Assembly: GCA_903902705.1 (NCBI GenBank)
Contig: CAIUVX010000079.1
Span: forward strand, 1 to 64,000
Reading direction: 5' to 3'
Length of the DNA: 64,000 nt
Source: an uncultured Methylococcales bacterium
GTDB taxonomy: Bacteria > Pseudomonadota > Gammaproteobacteria > Methylococcales > Methylomonadaceae
Each line of letters starts with the position of its first letter. Positions within the stretch are counted from its first letter, which is position 1. Both the position numbers and the translations under genes were made by a program. Below the pieces are notes generated by a model. It worked only from the letters and a program-made list of their open reading frames with translations, was not told the DNA's origin and searched no databases. Below are positions 10,105-20,080 of the stretch, piece by piece.

Positions 10105-10314
10105 ATGAATGAATCAAGTGAATTAACGGTGACGGGCATGAAATGTGGCGGCTGTGAAAACACGGTCAAAGGTAAATTACAGTCCGTTGACGGTATCACC
10201 GCAGTGAGCGCGTCTTCCAAAACTAACACAGTAAGTGTTGAATTTAACAGTGCGGTCGTTAATCTGGATACCATTAAAAAGGTTATCGTAGAAGCGGGTT
10301 TTTCCGTCGAGTAA
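10105..10314 (+). CDS. Heavy-metal-associated domain protein, CopZ-like copper chaperone
   Basis: GMKCGGCENTVKGKL metal-binding motif; AGGAG SD before ATG at 10105 (listed ORF starts upstream at 10000). Confidence 0.88.
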   Translation: MNESSELTVTGMKCGGCENTVKGKLQSVDGITAVSASSKTNTVSVEFNSAVVNLDTIKKVIVEAGFSVE

Positions 10315-10335
10315 CTTTTGCTTTAGGGGGTCTTT

Positions 10336-12585
10336 ATGTCTCAAGAACAAACAGCGGATGGCATACGCTTATCCATTTTGGGAATGCGTTGTGCAGGCTG
10401 CGTGAGTGCGGTGGAAGGGGCATTAGCTGGCGTGGCGGGTGTGAATGAAGTCACGGTAAATTTTGCCGATCATTCAGCATTGGTAAAAGGTACTCCCGAT
10501 CCTGAACAGCTTAAACAAGCAGTCAAAGAGTCTGGCTTTGATGCCGCTATTATGGAAGGCTTTGAAGACCCTGCTGAGCAAGAGCAACAAGAACACCAAC
10601 GCTATCAACAATTGATGCAAAAAGCCAAAGTTGCGGGTGGCTTTGGCGCGTTTTTAATGCTCATCGATATGTTAGGCTTGATGCCACACATGGGTTCACC
10701 CGCTGGGCAATGGTTCTGGCCTATTGTAGCGGTGATTACACTAGGCATTATGGCGTATTCGGGTGATCATTTTTATAAAGGTGCTTATAAATCGTTGCTG
10801 TTAAAGCAAGCCAATATGGATACGCTGATTGCCTTAGGCACGGGTTCAGCGTGGATATATTCTTGCATCGTTATTGACTATCAAGCCATGTTGCCGACGT
10901 TAGCTGCTCATGCCTATTTTGAAGCTGCTGTAGTGATTTTGGCATTTATCAATTTAGGTACAGGGTTAGAAACCTTAGCTAGAGGGCGTACCTCATCGGC
11001 GATTCGACAATTAATTGGTTTACAACCGCGCACGGCTCGTGTGATTAGAGACGGTGAAGAATTAGACATTGCCATTGAACACGTTGGTTTAGGCGAAACT
11101 TTGCGCGTTAGACCTGGGGAAAAAATCGCCGTCGATGGGGTGCTGATTGAAGGGCATTCCAGTGTCGATGAATCGATGCTCACTGGTGAATCATTGCCGA
11201 TAGAAAAAACCGTTGGTATGCAGGTGGTGGCAGGTACGATGAATCAAACAGGCAGTTTTTTATTTACTGCGACACGCATTGGCAGAGATACCGCCTTAGC
11301 GCAAATTATTAACAGCGTTCGACAAGCCCAAAGTAGCAAGCCTGAAATCGCCCGTTTAGCCGATAAAATTTCAGCGGTATTTGTACCAGCAGTGGTTGGC
11401 TTATCGATATTTACCTTTTTAGTTTGGATCATTTTTGGTCCCGAACCCTCATTAGGTTATGCGTTTGTCACTTCCATGACCGTGCTAGTTATTGCTTGCC
11501 CTTGTGCTTTAGGTTTAGCAACCCCGATTTCGGTGATGGTGGCAGTAGGCAGAGCCGCGCAATCAGGCATATTAATTCGTAAAGGCGAAGCACTACAAAC
11601 CGCTGGCAAAATTAGTTGTTTAGTGCTAGATAAAACAGGCACAATCACCGAAGGAAAACCCACAGTTGCCGCTGTTTCAGCCTTAGCTGATTTGAACGAA
11701 GATGAAGTTTTACAGCTTGCTGCTAGTATTGAATCAGGTTCAGAACATCCATTAGCTGCCGCAATTTTAGCTGCCGCCGAACAAAAACAATTGCCCTTAT
11801 CCAAAGTCAGTCAGTTTGCAGCCAGTGCAGGTCATGGTGTCAGCGCAAATATTGATGAGCAAGCTTTATTGTTTGGCAATACTGCGTTAATGGCAGAACA
11901 TAAGATAGCAACCGATGGCTATAACGAGCAATTGGAACAATTTGCTCATTTAGGACAAACGCCAATGTTGTTGGCAGTCAATCAACGCATAGTCGGTATT
12001 ATTGCCGTGTCTGATCCCATTAAAAAAGATTCTGCCGCAGCAGTTCAACATCTGCAACACCTTGGTATTCGACTTATCATGGTAACAGGCGATAACAAAA
12101 TCACTGCGAATGCCATTGCCAAACAAGCGGGTATCAGTGAAGTGCGAGCGCAAGTGTTACCGCAAGATAAAGCCGCAGTGGTCAAAGAATTGCAACAACA
12201 AGGCGAGATTGTCGGCATGGTGGGCGATGGTATTAATGACGCGCCCGCATTAGCACAAGCGAATGTTGGTTTTGCTATTGGCACAGGCACAGATGTTGCC
12301 ATTGAAAGTGCTGATGTGGTGATTTTGCAAGGCTCATTACTGAAAGTCCCTGAAGCGATTGCCTTGTCTAAAGCCACGGTGATTAATATCAAACAAAACC
12401 TATTTGGCGCGTTTATTTATAACTCACTGAGTATTCCTATTGCGGCAGGGTTGTTATACCCAGTATTCGGTGTGTTATTAAATCCAATGATTGCAGGAGC
12501 GGCAATGGCAATGTCTTCGGTAACAGTAGTAACTAATGCCAACCGTTTGCGTTGGACGAAATTAGACGATACCAGTAATCGTTAA
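10336..12585 (+). CDS. copA: Copper-translocating P1B-type ATPase
   Basis: N-term [14 protein letters not shown] motif ([12 protein letters not shown]); [29 protein letters not shown]. Confidence 0.95.
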   Translation: MSQEQTADGIRLSILGMRCAGCVSAVEGALAGVAGVNEVTVNFADHSALVKGTPDPEQLKQAVKESGFDAAIMEGFEDPAEQEQQEHQRYQQLMQKAKVAGGFGAFLMLIDMLGLMPHMGSPAGQWFWPIVAVITLGIMAYSGDHFYKGAYKSLLLKQANMDTLIALGTGSAWIYSCIVIDYQAMLPTLAAHAYFEAAVVILAFINLGTGLETLARGRTSSAIRQLIGLQPRTARVIRDGEELDIAIEHVGLGETLRVRPGEKIAVDGVLIEGHSSVDESMLTGESLPIEKTVGMQVVAGTMNQTGSFLFTATRIGRDTALAQIINSVRQAQSSKPEIARLADKISAVFVPAVVGLSIFTFLVWIIFGPEPSLGYAFVTSMTVLVIACPCALGLATPISVMVAVGRAAQSGILIRKGEALQTAGKISCLVLDKTGTITEGKPTVAAVSALADLNEDEVLQLAASIESGSEHPLAAAILAAAEQKQLPLSKVSQFAASAGHGVSANIDEQALLFGNTALMAEHKIATDGYNEQLEQFAHLGQTPMLLAVNQRIVGIIAVSDPIKKDSAAAVQHLQHLGIRLIMVTGDNKITANAIAKQAGISEVRAQVLPQDKAAVVKELQQQGEIVGMVGDGINDAPALAQANVGFAIGTGTDVAIESADVVILQGSLLKVPEAIALSKATVINIKQNLFGAFIYNSLSIPIAAGLLYPVFGVLLNPMIAGAAMAMSSVTVVTNANRLRWTKLDDTSNR

Positions 12586-12670
12586 AACGATTGCTGAATT
12601 CAAGCAAAGAGGGCGTGACTTGTCGCGCCTACTTTTTGCCCGCTATTAAAAAATACATGAGAATGAAAAC

Positions 12671-13381
12671 TCAGCATCCCACTAAAATACAAAGTGCGCG
12701 GTAATTCAGAATAGTTAATTCACGTTTATGTATTTCCAGCAAACCGTCATCCTTTAAAGCGTGTAAGGTACGGTTGACATGTATTACCGTCAATCCAAGC
12801 ATATCGGCTATATCTTCTTGCTTAAGTGGAAATTGAATCGCATATTCTCTGTTTAGACCACGCCGCTGGAGTCGATGATAAAGTTCCAATACCATAAAAG
12901 CGATCTTTCTCCGCGCACTGTAATGCGTAATATGAGTCAGATACCGCTCAGTCAACATCATGTCACGCGCCGCCGCCGAAGCAAAACTAAAAGCCAGCTC
13001 TGGTCGTGTAGCACATAACTCTATAATATTCGGCATCCTACAGACAACACTGTCCAATAAAGCGATAGCCGAATAAATAGAAGGTTCTTGAAGATGGACT
13101 TGAAATCCGAATAGTTCTCCAGGCAATACTGAGCGAAAAACTTGGCGTTCACCATCTTCAGAAAGTCTGGTTAACATGACCCATCCCTCTCGCAAGACAA
13201 ATAGCTCATGATTCATATCCCCTTCATGATATAAATATTGCTTAGCAGTAAAGCTCATATTTTTAACCCCATGAGCATCAAACTCGGTTGATGAACCATT
13301 TAACAGGTTTTTGCAAAAGTGAAAATGTCGATTAGGACAACTATAGCAAAGTCCTCTTGAATCATTTGAACGACCATTCAT
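12671..13381 (-). CDS. Crp/Fnr-family regulator with FNR-like cysteines
   Basis: C12-x2-C15-x7-C23 plus C114 (SVVCRMPN, aligned by eye with the FNR region around C122); cNMP-like beta-roll; HTH IADMLGLTVIHVNRTLHAL. Confidence 0.9.
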   Translation of the reverse strand: MNGRSNDSRGLCYSCPNRHFHFCKNLLNGSSTEFDAHGVKNMSFTAKQYLYHEGDMNHELFVLREGWVMLTRLSEDGERQVFRSVLPGELFGFQVHLQEPSIYSAIALLDSVVCRMPNIIELCATRPELAFSFASAAARDMMLTERYLTHITHYSARRKIAFMVLELYHRLQRRGLNREYAIQFPLKQEDIADMLGLTVIHVNRTLHALKDDGLLEIHKRELTILNYRALCILVGC

Positions 13382-13729
13382 TTTATCTAAATCCCGATAA
13401 CAGTTTAAACAACAATGAAAACTCAGACTAAAAGCTTAAATCGCTGTTTTAGATAGATATAAATGTGGATCGGATTTCAGTTTTTTTGTCCATCAAGCAA
13501 TGCCGTTTTGTCATTAGTTCTTACGAAAACCACATCCATCCACTCCCCCTGAGATCACTATTTTTGCGTAGCAGAGTAAAAAGGGCAAGCACTTAGAATG
13601 GGGTATTAATGGATATAAAATGGATACTAAAAATACCCACCACTGAAAATACCTAAGATAATACATTGATATTAAAGGACAATATTTTTATTTGAATGCA
13701 GTTAACTTTTCGCTAGAAATTTATTTTTC

Positions 13730-13755
13730 AAAAACTTAACTTATGTTAAGTTTTT
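13730..13755. promoter_or_regulatory. Perfect 11-bp-arm palindrome AAAAACTTAAC-TTAT-GTTAAGTTTTT, candidate operator
   Basis: Directly visible; central TTAAC-N4-GTTAA has Crp/Fnr 5-4-5 geometry; located in the divergent intergenic region. Confidence 0.5.
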
Positions 13756-13914
13756 AATATGGAATTGTGGATATGATAAATTCGCTTTATGAGTTAAGCG
13801 AAGTCAAGTGAAGAAGTTAGTTTTTGATGCTTGATTTTTTACCAAAACCATGAGGCAAATTAAATGGAAGTTCTTCCAGATTTTAGTCACTAAACTTTTT
13901 AAAGGGGATCGAAC

Positions 13915-14544
13915 ATGAATGAAGAAAACAAGATATACAAGATTTCTGGTGTTCTGACCAATAACAGAAGCCATCAAGGAATTACAGGGCTGAGGGTTGA
14001 GGCATGGGACAAGGATTTTATATTTGATGATCTAGTCGGCGATGCTATTTCGAACGAGCAAGGGGCTTTCCAGATAGAGTTTAAAGCAAGCTATTTTCGA
14101 GAACTTTTTTTGGACATCAGACCAGATTTATATTTCAAAATTTTCCACGGTAACAAGTTCATCGATAGCACTGAAAATTCGGTACTCTGGAATGTCGATC
14201 AGGAACTGACCCATGTCAACATAGAAGTGGATTATGAAAACAACCAAGGGTCTGAGTCTCGTCTTAAAATAAATACCTATGAGGAACTGTTGGCACATGA
14301 GTCGCAGATTGTAGAGCGCATAGCCAACACACCGAATGGCGGTAACTTATTCTTGATTCATCCATTCTTGCTATTCGAAGATATAGGCGTGGAGTTATCA
14401 GAGAATGCCAAAGCGGAAATCCTTGCGACAGAACCTCGTTTAGCGGGTTTTTCTACACTGCCTTATCAGGCATTGAAGGCAAGTAATTCGCCGCAAAATG
14501 TTCGCGTTCATGTACGCGGTCTATTCGCAAGGAGATCAGTATGA
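13915..14544 (+). CDS. Unknown protein with N-terminal transthyretin-like/carboxypeptidase-regulatory-like domain
   Basis: ISGVLTNNRSHQGITGLRVEAWDKDFIFDDLVGDAISNEQGAFQIEF pattern; SD AGGGGA upstream. Confidence 0.7.
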   Translation: MNEENKIYKISGVLTNNRSHQGITGLRVEAWDKDFIFDDLVGDAISNEQGAFQIEFKASYFRELFLDIRPDLYFKIFHGNKFIDSTENSVLWNVDQELTHVNIEVDYENNQGSESRLKINTYEELLAHESQIVERIANTPNGGNLFLIHPFLLFEDIGVELSENAKAEILATEPRLAGFSTLPYQALKASNSPQNVRVHVRGLFARRSV

Positions 14545-16742
14545 GTACTTTAGCAGGTTTTGATTTCGTAACCGAGATATCTAATGCCACAATTTTGAAG
14601 CTAATCAAAAACAGCTTACAAATTGGTGGCGTGTCGGTGAACCCACCTTTTGAAGTGACCTTGCCGTTTGTCGGTGGCAGTGGGCATCTCATTGTTGATG
14701 ACCTCCAACTAAATTTTAATAATGATGATACGATGACTTTGTTGTTTGTATTCTCTCATTCCTCGATTGCAGTCCAGTCTCCTTTAAAGCTAGTGGTTTG
14801 CCCATTAAGTGGCACACTTAAAGTCACTGCACCAATCAAGCTTGTTCTGGTGTCATCACAAGAGCATACCTACAAGTTATCAGCATCTATGGGCGAATCC
14901 GTAGTAGACATTGTTTACACGCCGCAGGCAGAACAGGAGATTATCAATGATCTTGCTGGACTTATCAACGCCGCACAGTTCAAAACGATGGTTCGGGACG
15001 CGGTTACAGGCTTCGTGCATAGTGTGCCAGAAGTTACCTTACCCATGAGTTTTAAAGTTGTACCAGGAACGAACGGATCGTTTTCCCCATTACAATTTAG
15101 CAGCCTTCAGGTTCATTGCATCGGTAACAATGATCCGAGTAGGCAGGCACTGGGAATATTTGGTAATCTGCTGGCATCGACCCAAAACAACGGCAACCAT
15201 GCCAATAAAACATCGACGGCTATCATGTCAGGACGTGATATGGCGACTTCAATTTCGCCCGGAGCTTTCCACGCACTGGTGTTCTGTCCCTCGGTCGCAT
15301 CTTCCCTGAACTTGGGGCAGGATAATCTGCCGCCTAGCTGTGGTGGTTCGGGTGGTGTGGATGTTGGAGGCGTAACGCTCAACTCCATTGCTGACAGTTT
15401 CGGGAACGAGCAAATCAATATTAATGGTAGCGTCTATAAGTCAGGATTCTGCTACGAGGCCAACGGCACTTTCAGCGGCAGCGTAACTCTCGCGGTAAAC
15501 GGCACTAGCATCAACCCGACGATAAGTATGAATGATCCGAATGTCGATATAAGCATTCCTTGGTACTGTTGGATTGCCATTGGCGTAGTGTTGGGACCAA
15601 TCGGCATTGCTGTGGCGGCTATACTCGATTCAGTATTGGATGATGTTGCCAACAATTTGGCAAAATCGGCACTGAAAGATGCCTTGGGTTCTGGCATAGG
15701 GTCGGTTGGTTTGGGCGGATTAAGCGGTGCAACATTTTCATCTGTCTCGATCAAGCCTGACGGGTTAACCCTGCAAGGAATGATTCCAGTTTATGTGAGT
15801 AGCTCAAGCTTCTATCAGGCTTTATATCTCGATGGTTCGGTTACTACCTCATCGAAATCGGTTGTCAGTACTGGAGCATGGACAACTAAAATTTGGTGTA
15901 AAGAAGAGGAAAAAACATATCCCTATACTGAATATGCGCAAAGTCAAGTAGCAACAGAGGATATCACTGCTAAAATGCTGACAACGCCAATCAGCGCGAC
16001 TTATACAGTAAGAAGGGCAACGACTCCATCCACTGTGATAGCGTTGAGTGGAAACAGCGGCAGCGTAACTATTCCAGATGTCGAATGTACTTATCCCATG
16101 CCGCTCGGTAGTGGAGGTCACAAGGTTACTCAACCCGTACACATCGATTACCAGATTAACGGTACGCTGGTAAAGTTAAGAAATAGAGCCGAAGAAGGAA
16201 ATTTTTCCATCATTCTTGAAGCATCGGTGCTGGACTGTTCGGGATCAACACCTGTTGTCGGAAGTTACGCGACACCACCTCAGGATTGGATAGTCTTTCA
16301 AGGTAGTTCCGTCGAAGTGGGCGGTAGTTATTTGGATGATTACCAAGAATGTGCAGCCAAATTCAAAGACTGGTTTAGTCATTTTAATGATCAGTACAAA
16401 AAATGGAAATGGCAACCAAAGTGGGTTCTGGTGAATTATCCTGCACCTGATGCCATTTTTGATCTAATTCGAATATTGACCGAAATAGACACGCCGCTGG
16501 CTCAAGAAATGCTGCTACACACTCGTGTCGCTCATGGTTCCAGCTTTGTCAGGGCTTACCATTCCCCTACAAGTGTGCAATTGGATAAGGCGGTGACAGT
16601 CTCTGCCAAGATGCTAGATGTTAAAGCAACTGAAACCGACCTCAAAGCACAGATTGTCATGCTAACAGATCAATTAAAACAGGTAGAGCAAGTTATAGCA
16701 TTCGGCGACCGTGCAAAAATGTCCAACAAGCTGCTTGGATAG
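14541..16742 (+). CDS. Large orphan protein, possible lipid-binding/TULIP-like beta-rich protein with a hydrophobic helix
   Basis: ATGA overlap with upstream gene; alternating beta-rich text; WYCWIAIGVVLGPIGIAVAAIL hydrophobic segment; no family recognised securely. Confidence 0.6.
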   Translation: MSTLAGFDFVTEISNATILKLIKNSLQIGGVSVNPPFEVTLPFVGGSGHLIVDDLQLNFNNDDTMTLLFVFSHSSIAVQSPLKLVVCPLSGTLKVTAPIKLVLVSSQEHTYKLSASMGESVVDIVYTPQAEQEIINDLAGLINAAQFKTMVRDAVTGFVHSVPEVTLPMSFKVVPGTNGSFSPLQFSSLQVHCIGNNDPSRQALGIFGNLLASTQNNGNHANKTSTAIMSGRDMATSISPGAFHALVFCPSVASSLNLGQDNLPPSCGGSGGVDVGGVTLNSIADSFGNEQININGSVYKSGFCYEANGTFSGSVTLAVNGTSINPTISMNDPNVDISIPWYCWIAIGVVLGPIGIAVAAILDSVLDDVANNLAKSALKDALGSGIGSVGLGGLSGATFSSVSIKPDGLTLQGMIPVYVSSSSFYQALYLDGSVTTSSKSVVSTGAWTTKIWCKEEEKTYPYTEYAQSQVATEDITAKMLTTPISATYTVRRATTPSTVIALSGNSGSVTIPDVECTYPMPLGSGGHKVTQPVHIDYQINGTLVKLRNRAEEGNFSIILEASVLDCSGSTPVVGSYATPPQDWIVFQGSSVEVGGSYLDDYQECAAKFKDWFSHFNDQYKKWKWQPKWVLVNYPAPDAIFDLIRILTEIDTPLAQEMLLHTRVAHGSSFVRAYHSPTSVQLDKAVTVSAKMLDVKATETDLKAQIVMLTDQLKQVEQVIAFGDRAKMSNKLLG

Positions 16743-16765
16743 CCAAATTAAGTCAGCATAACCCC

Positions 16766-16798
16766 ATGCGGCGAAACCTATCCTTGGTTTCGCCGCAT
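16766..16798. terminator. Strong hairpin ATGCGGCGAAACC-TATCCTT-GGTTTCGCCGCAT after the 733-aa gene
   Basis: 13-bp perfect arms 24 nt after the stop codon. Confidence 0.65.
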
Positions 16799-16840
16799 TT
16801 GATAACTGAATCCAAGTGTATAGCTAACAGTTAATCAAAT

Positions 16841-16929
16841 GATTACAAAACCGTTCGCACTGAGCCTGTCGAAATGTGTTGTGGTTCGACTGTTCGACAA
16901 GTTCACAGCTCACCACGAACGGTATCATT
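16841..16929. repeat. REP/MITE-like element, family B copy 2
   Basis: Near-identical to 6891-6980. Confidence 0.88.
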
Positions 16930-17009
16930 AGCTCTATCGTTAAGTCTGATTGCTACTCAAATCACATTGTTTGTGCGGCAACACATCAACAATTATGAGG
17001 AATACGATA

Positions 17010-18872
17010 ATGAAATATATGAAAGAAAAATGTGGTGCTTGGCAAGTCGGTAATGATCCAAAATCGGGCAAAGCGCGATTTAGGCTATTTTTCCCGAAGG
17101 AAAGTAGCGGTTTACAGCACAATATTAAATCCATACAGGTGTGCGGTAGTTTTCAAACGGCATTAGATCAGGCACAAGAGAATTGGAAGCCTAATCCAGC
17201 TAACGAGATGAGTAAGTCGCCGCATCTCGAAGGTAAAATATCCGATGGTGAAATCTGGGAGTGGCAAACTCCAAACAAACTCCTGCACGGTTTTTACCAG
17301 TATAAATATTATGTGACTTTCAACGATAACGAAACGCGATGGGTTAGCGACCCCTGCACTCGTTACGGCGGCAAAGACAATATGAATGCGGCTTTTGTTA
17401 TCGGTGGCAGCCAACCCAATGACAATGCCATTGCACCGATAAAAGATGGACGCAAGCCATTGCGTGATTTGGTAATCTACGAACTGATGATAGACGATTT
17501 TACCTCAGAGTTTCGTGAGGTACGCGCACCACTGGATGCTGTGAAGGATAAGCTGCAATATTTACAAGATTGCGGATTTAACGCTATTTTGTTGATGCCG
17601 TGGACAGCGTGGAATAACGATAAATTCAGTTGGGGTTACACGCCAGCCTTGTATTATTCAGTCGAATACCGTTACGCCAACGATCTTAATCACCCAGAAG
17701 AAAAGCTGTCTTGGCTGAAAAAACTGATGGATGAATGTCACAAACTCGGCATTCATGTGATTATGGACGGCGTTTTTAATCATGTGTCTCCTAGTTTCCC
17801 CTACAAGGCTTTTTATCAAAAATATGATGAGACTTGCCCATATACAGGTAAGTTTTACGGTGAATTTGCTGGTCTTCAAGATTTAGATTTCCACAATACC
17901 TGTACGCAGGAATTTATTTTCGATGTTTGTAGTTATTGGATAGAGGAATTCAACATTGACGGCATTCGTTTTGATAATACCGTCAACTTCTACAACCGTG
18001 GCGACAACAAAGGGCTACCTAAATTAATGGAAGATATAGCCAGCCTTGGCAAAAACCGTTTTTCAATGACACTCGAACACCTACAAATGGATGCGGTGGA
18101 CGTAACCAAAAGCACTGATGCCAACAGCTATTGGGATAACGCTCTGTACGGCGAATGTTTCGGTGGTTTGTGGGACGGTGAAATTAAGCCAAGCCTACTG
18201 AATGCGCTGAACAATAACCGCTATTTGCAAGGTACTGGCAAAGTACCGACGATTTACCTCGGCAATCACGATCACGCCGATGTCGCTTGGCAAGCGGGCG
18301 CGAAAAATAATGCAGGGGCATTGGAATGGTATCGTACTCAGCCTTACGTCATCGCCATGCTGACCGCACCCGCTGCAATTTTGATTAAAAATGGTCAAGA
18401 GTTTGCCGAAGATTATTGGATACCCGAAGATGATAAAGGCAGTAGCCGACGTGTACAGCCGCGACCCTTACATTGGGACTATCCAAACGATAGATTCGGC
18501 GGGTTCTTGAAAGCGGTTTATACCAAGCTCATCAACTTACGTCATGAGTATGAAGTATTGCGCGGTGATGGTTTTTACCCCGATTATTGGGAGGAATGGC
18601 AAACCCGTTTCAATTCAGTCGGTGTCGGTATAGACACGGAAAGGCATTTACTGGTGTATCGCCGCTATTGTGTAGACAGCCAAAACAAACTACATCATGC
18701 GGTGATTGCGTTGAATTTTTCTGGCAACGCGCAATGGCTGGATCTGACTTTTCCAGAAGATGGGCAATGGCTTGATTTGCTAAGCGAATCGCAATGGACG
18801 ATTACCGTTACCAACCGCAGTTATCACCTAAATATCAGCTCCAACTGGGGGCATATTTTTTACCGTACATAA
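17010..18872 (+). CDS. GH13 alpha-amylase-family glycosyl hydrolase with N-terminal CBM48-like domain (ORF track start 16950)
   Basis: GH13 motifs DGVFNHV, DGIRFDNT, TLEHLQM, LGNHDHAD. Confidence 0.9.
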   Translation: MKYMKEKCGAWQVGNDPKSGKARFRLFFPKESSGLQHNIKSIQVCGSFQTALDQAQENWKPNPANEMSKSPHLEGKISDGEIWEWQTPNKLLHGFYQYKYYVTFNDNETRWVSDPCTRYGGKDNMNAAFVIGGSQPNDNAIAPIKDGRKPLRDLVIYELMIDDFTSEFREVRAPLDAVKDKLQYLQDCGFNAILLMPWTAWNNDKFSWGYTPALYYSVEYRYANDLNHPEEKLSWLKKLMDECHKLGIHVIMDGVFNHVSPSFPYKAFYQKYDETCPYTGKFYGEFAGLQDLDFHNTCTQEFIFDVCSYWIEEFNIDGIRFDNTVNFYNRGDNKGLPKLMEDIASLGKNRFSMTLEHLQMDAVDVTKSTDANSYWDNALYGECFGGLWDGEIKPSLLNALNNNRYLQGTGKVPTIYLGNHDHADVAWQAGAKNNAGALEWYRTQPYVIAMLTAPAAILIKNGQEFAEDYWIPEDDKGSSRRVQPRPLHWDYPNDRFGGFLKAVYTKLINLRHEYEVLRGDGFYPDYWEEWQTRFNSVGVGIDTERHLLVYRRYCVDSQNKLHHAVIALNFSGNAQWLDLTFPEDGQWLDLLSESQWTITVTNRSYHLNISSNWGHIFYRT

Positions 18873-18902
18873 TAGGCAGCAAATCTTTCCCTAGGAGGAA
18901 TT

Positions 18903-19916
18903 ATGTCACTTAAAAAATATGGTGTGCTAAAAGGAAAAGCCATCAATAAAATTATTGGGCAAGGATCAAGCCCGCACTATGAAGTTCATCTTATCGACAA
19001 TACCACCGACTACCGTATTGCTATTAATGTGAAATCTGCTCTTGCTCCCTCAGAGTTATTGTATTTGATTGTTGATGATTTTCAGCATCCAATTCTGGCA
19101 AAATTGAGTACGCTTGCGACGGGATTTACGGCGTTGCAAAGTGTGCCGAATGCTATGGCGTTGGATTTTATACGCGGTAATTTATTTGATGCCAAACTTA
19201 TGCGCCCTTTACCACATAACGTTCCTGGCCCTGATAATGATCTTAACGAAAAAATAGATGCCTATGTGCAACGCGCCATCGGTGATGAACGTGCCAGTGT
19301 TTATGCGTTCGGTGAACGTTGGGGACCTGAAACAGTAAAAGACCAATATTTTGGCTTTCTACCAGGTAACGGTATTCATGATATTCACATGAATCAAGGT
19401 AACAGTGGAAAATTTGTTGGTGATGATGGTGTTTGGCAGGATGGCGGTTTACTGTTTCATTTTCCAAGCGTAGCGAGTGCGGGTGTTGAAACTGTGGCAG
19501 AAAAATGGGTTGCTATTTTTCTGGCTTTTCAGTCACAGTGCTGGCATACCGACGATCAAACAGGTCATTGCCTCGGTATTATTCCGCCCACTAATCCAAG
19601 TATCAAAATTGTCGCAGCACTGGTCAATCCAGAAGGTGACGATGTGGGTCATGAGACGGTTACTTTAATTAATCTTGCTCCAACTGTTGTTGATTTGTCG
19701 GGTTGGTTTATTGCCGATAAAAACAAAAACCGTTCAGTTATCGGTAATCTACTGCTGAATGCAGGAGTGACCGCTGTAGTGAAACTCGATGGCAAAGGTG
19801 CGCAGCTAGGTAATAGTGGTGGCATTATCACCCTGCTAAATCCCAAAGGTATTAAACAAGACGGTGTATCCTATACCAAAGAACAAGCACTCAGTGGCTG
19901 GACGGTGTTGTTTTGA
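18903..19916 (+). CDS. DUF2278 (YukJ-like) protein with C-terminal lamin-tail-like domain
   Basis: MSLKKYGVLKGK...GSSPHYEVHL; LDFIRGNLFD; YAFGERWG; C-term ETVTLINLAPTVVDLSGWFIADKN (LTD-like). Confidence 0.82.
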   Translation: MSLKKYGVLKGKAINKIIGQGSSPHYEVHLIDNTTDYRIAINVKSALAPSELLYLIVDDFQHPILAKLSTLATGFTALQSVPNAMALDFIRGNLFDAKLMRPLPHNVPGPDNDLNEKIDAYVQRAIGDERASVYAFGERWGPETVKDQYFGFLPGNGIHDIHMNQGNSGKFVGDDGVWQDGGLLFHFPSVASAGVETVAEKWVAIFLAFQSQCWHTDDQTGHCLGIIPPTNPSIKIVAALVNPEGDDVGHETVTLINLAPTVVDLSGWFIADKNKNRSVIGNLLLNAGVTAVVKLDGKGAQLGNSGGIITLLNPKGIKQDGVSYTKEQALSGWTVLF

Positions 19917-19921
19917 AGAGT

Positions 19922-19998
19922 AGTGGGTTAAATGACTGCCAGTCCTTTAAAGGACTGGCAGTCATGCTCAAAAATAAAAACAACAGATTTAACCCACT
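19922..19998. repeat. MITE-like element, family A copy 2 with 12-bp perfect TIRs and central 34-bp palindrome
   Basis: AGTGGGTTAAAT ... ATTTAACCCACT; palindrome 19932-19965; TTTTGAAGAG direct repeat on both flanks (19911-19920 and 20002-20011). Confidence 0.9.
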
Positions 19999-20080
19999 GC
20001 CTTTTGAAGAGCTATAAAAATTGCATGAGTGAAGTCAAAAATAAGTTTTTTGACTGCCGCTAGTTTTAGTCTATGTCGAA

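Noticed and set aside
10914-12392. Minus-strand ORFs inside copA (10914-11183, 11457-11804, 12045-12392)
   Set aside because: Shadow ORFs opposite a fully motif-supported P1B ATPase.
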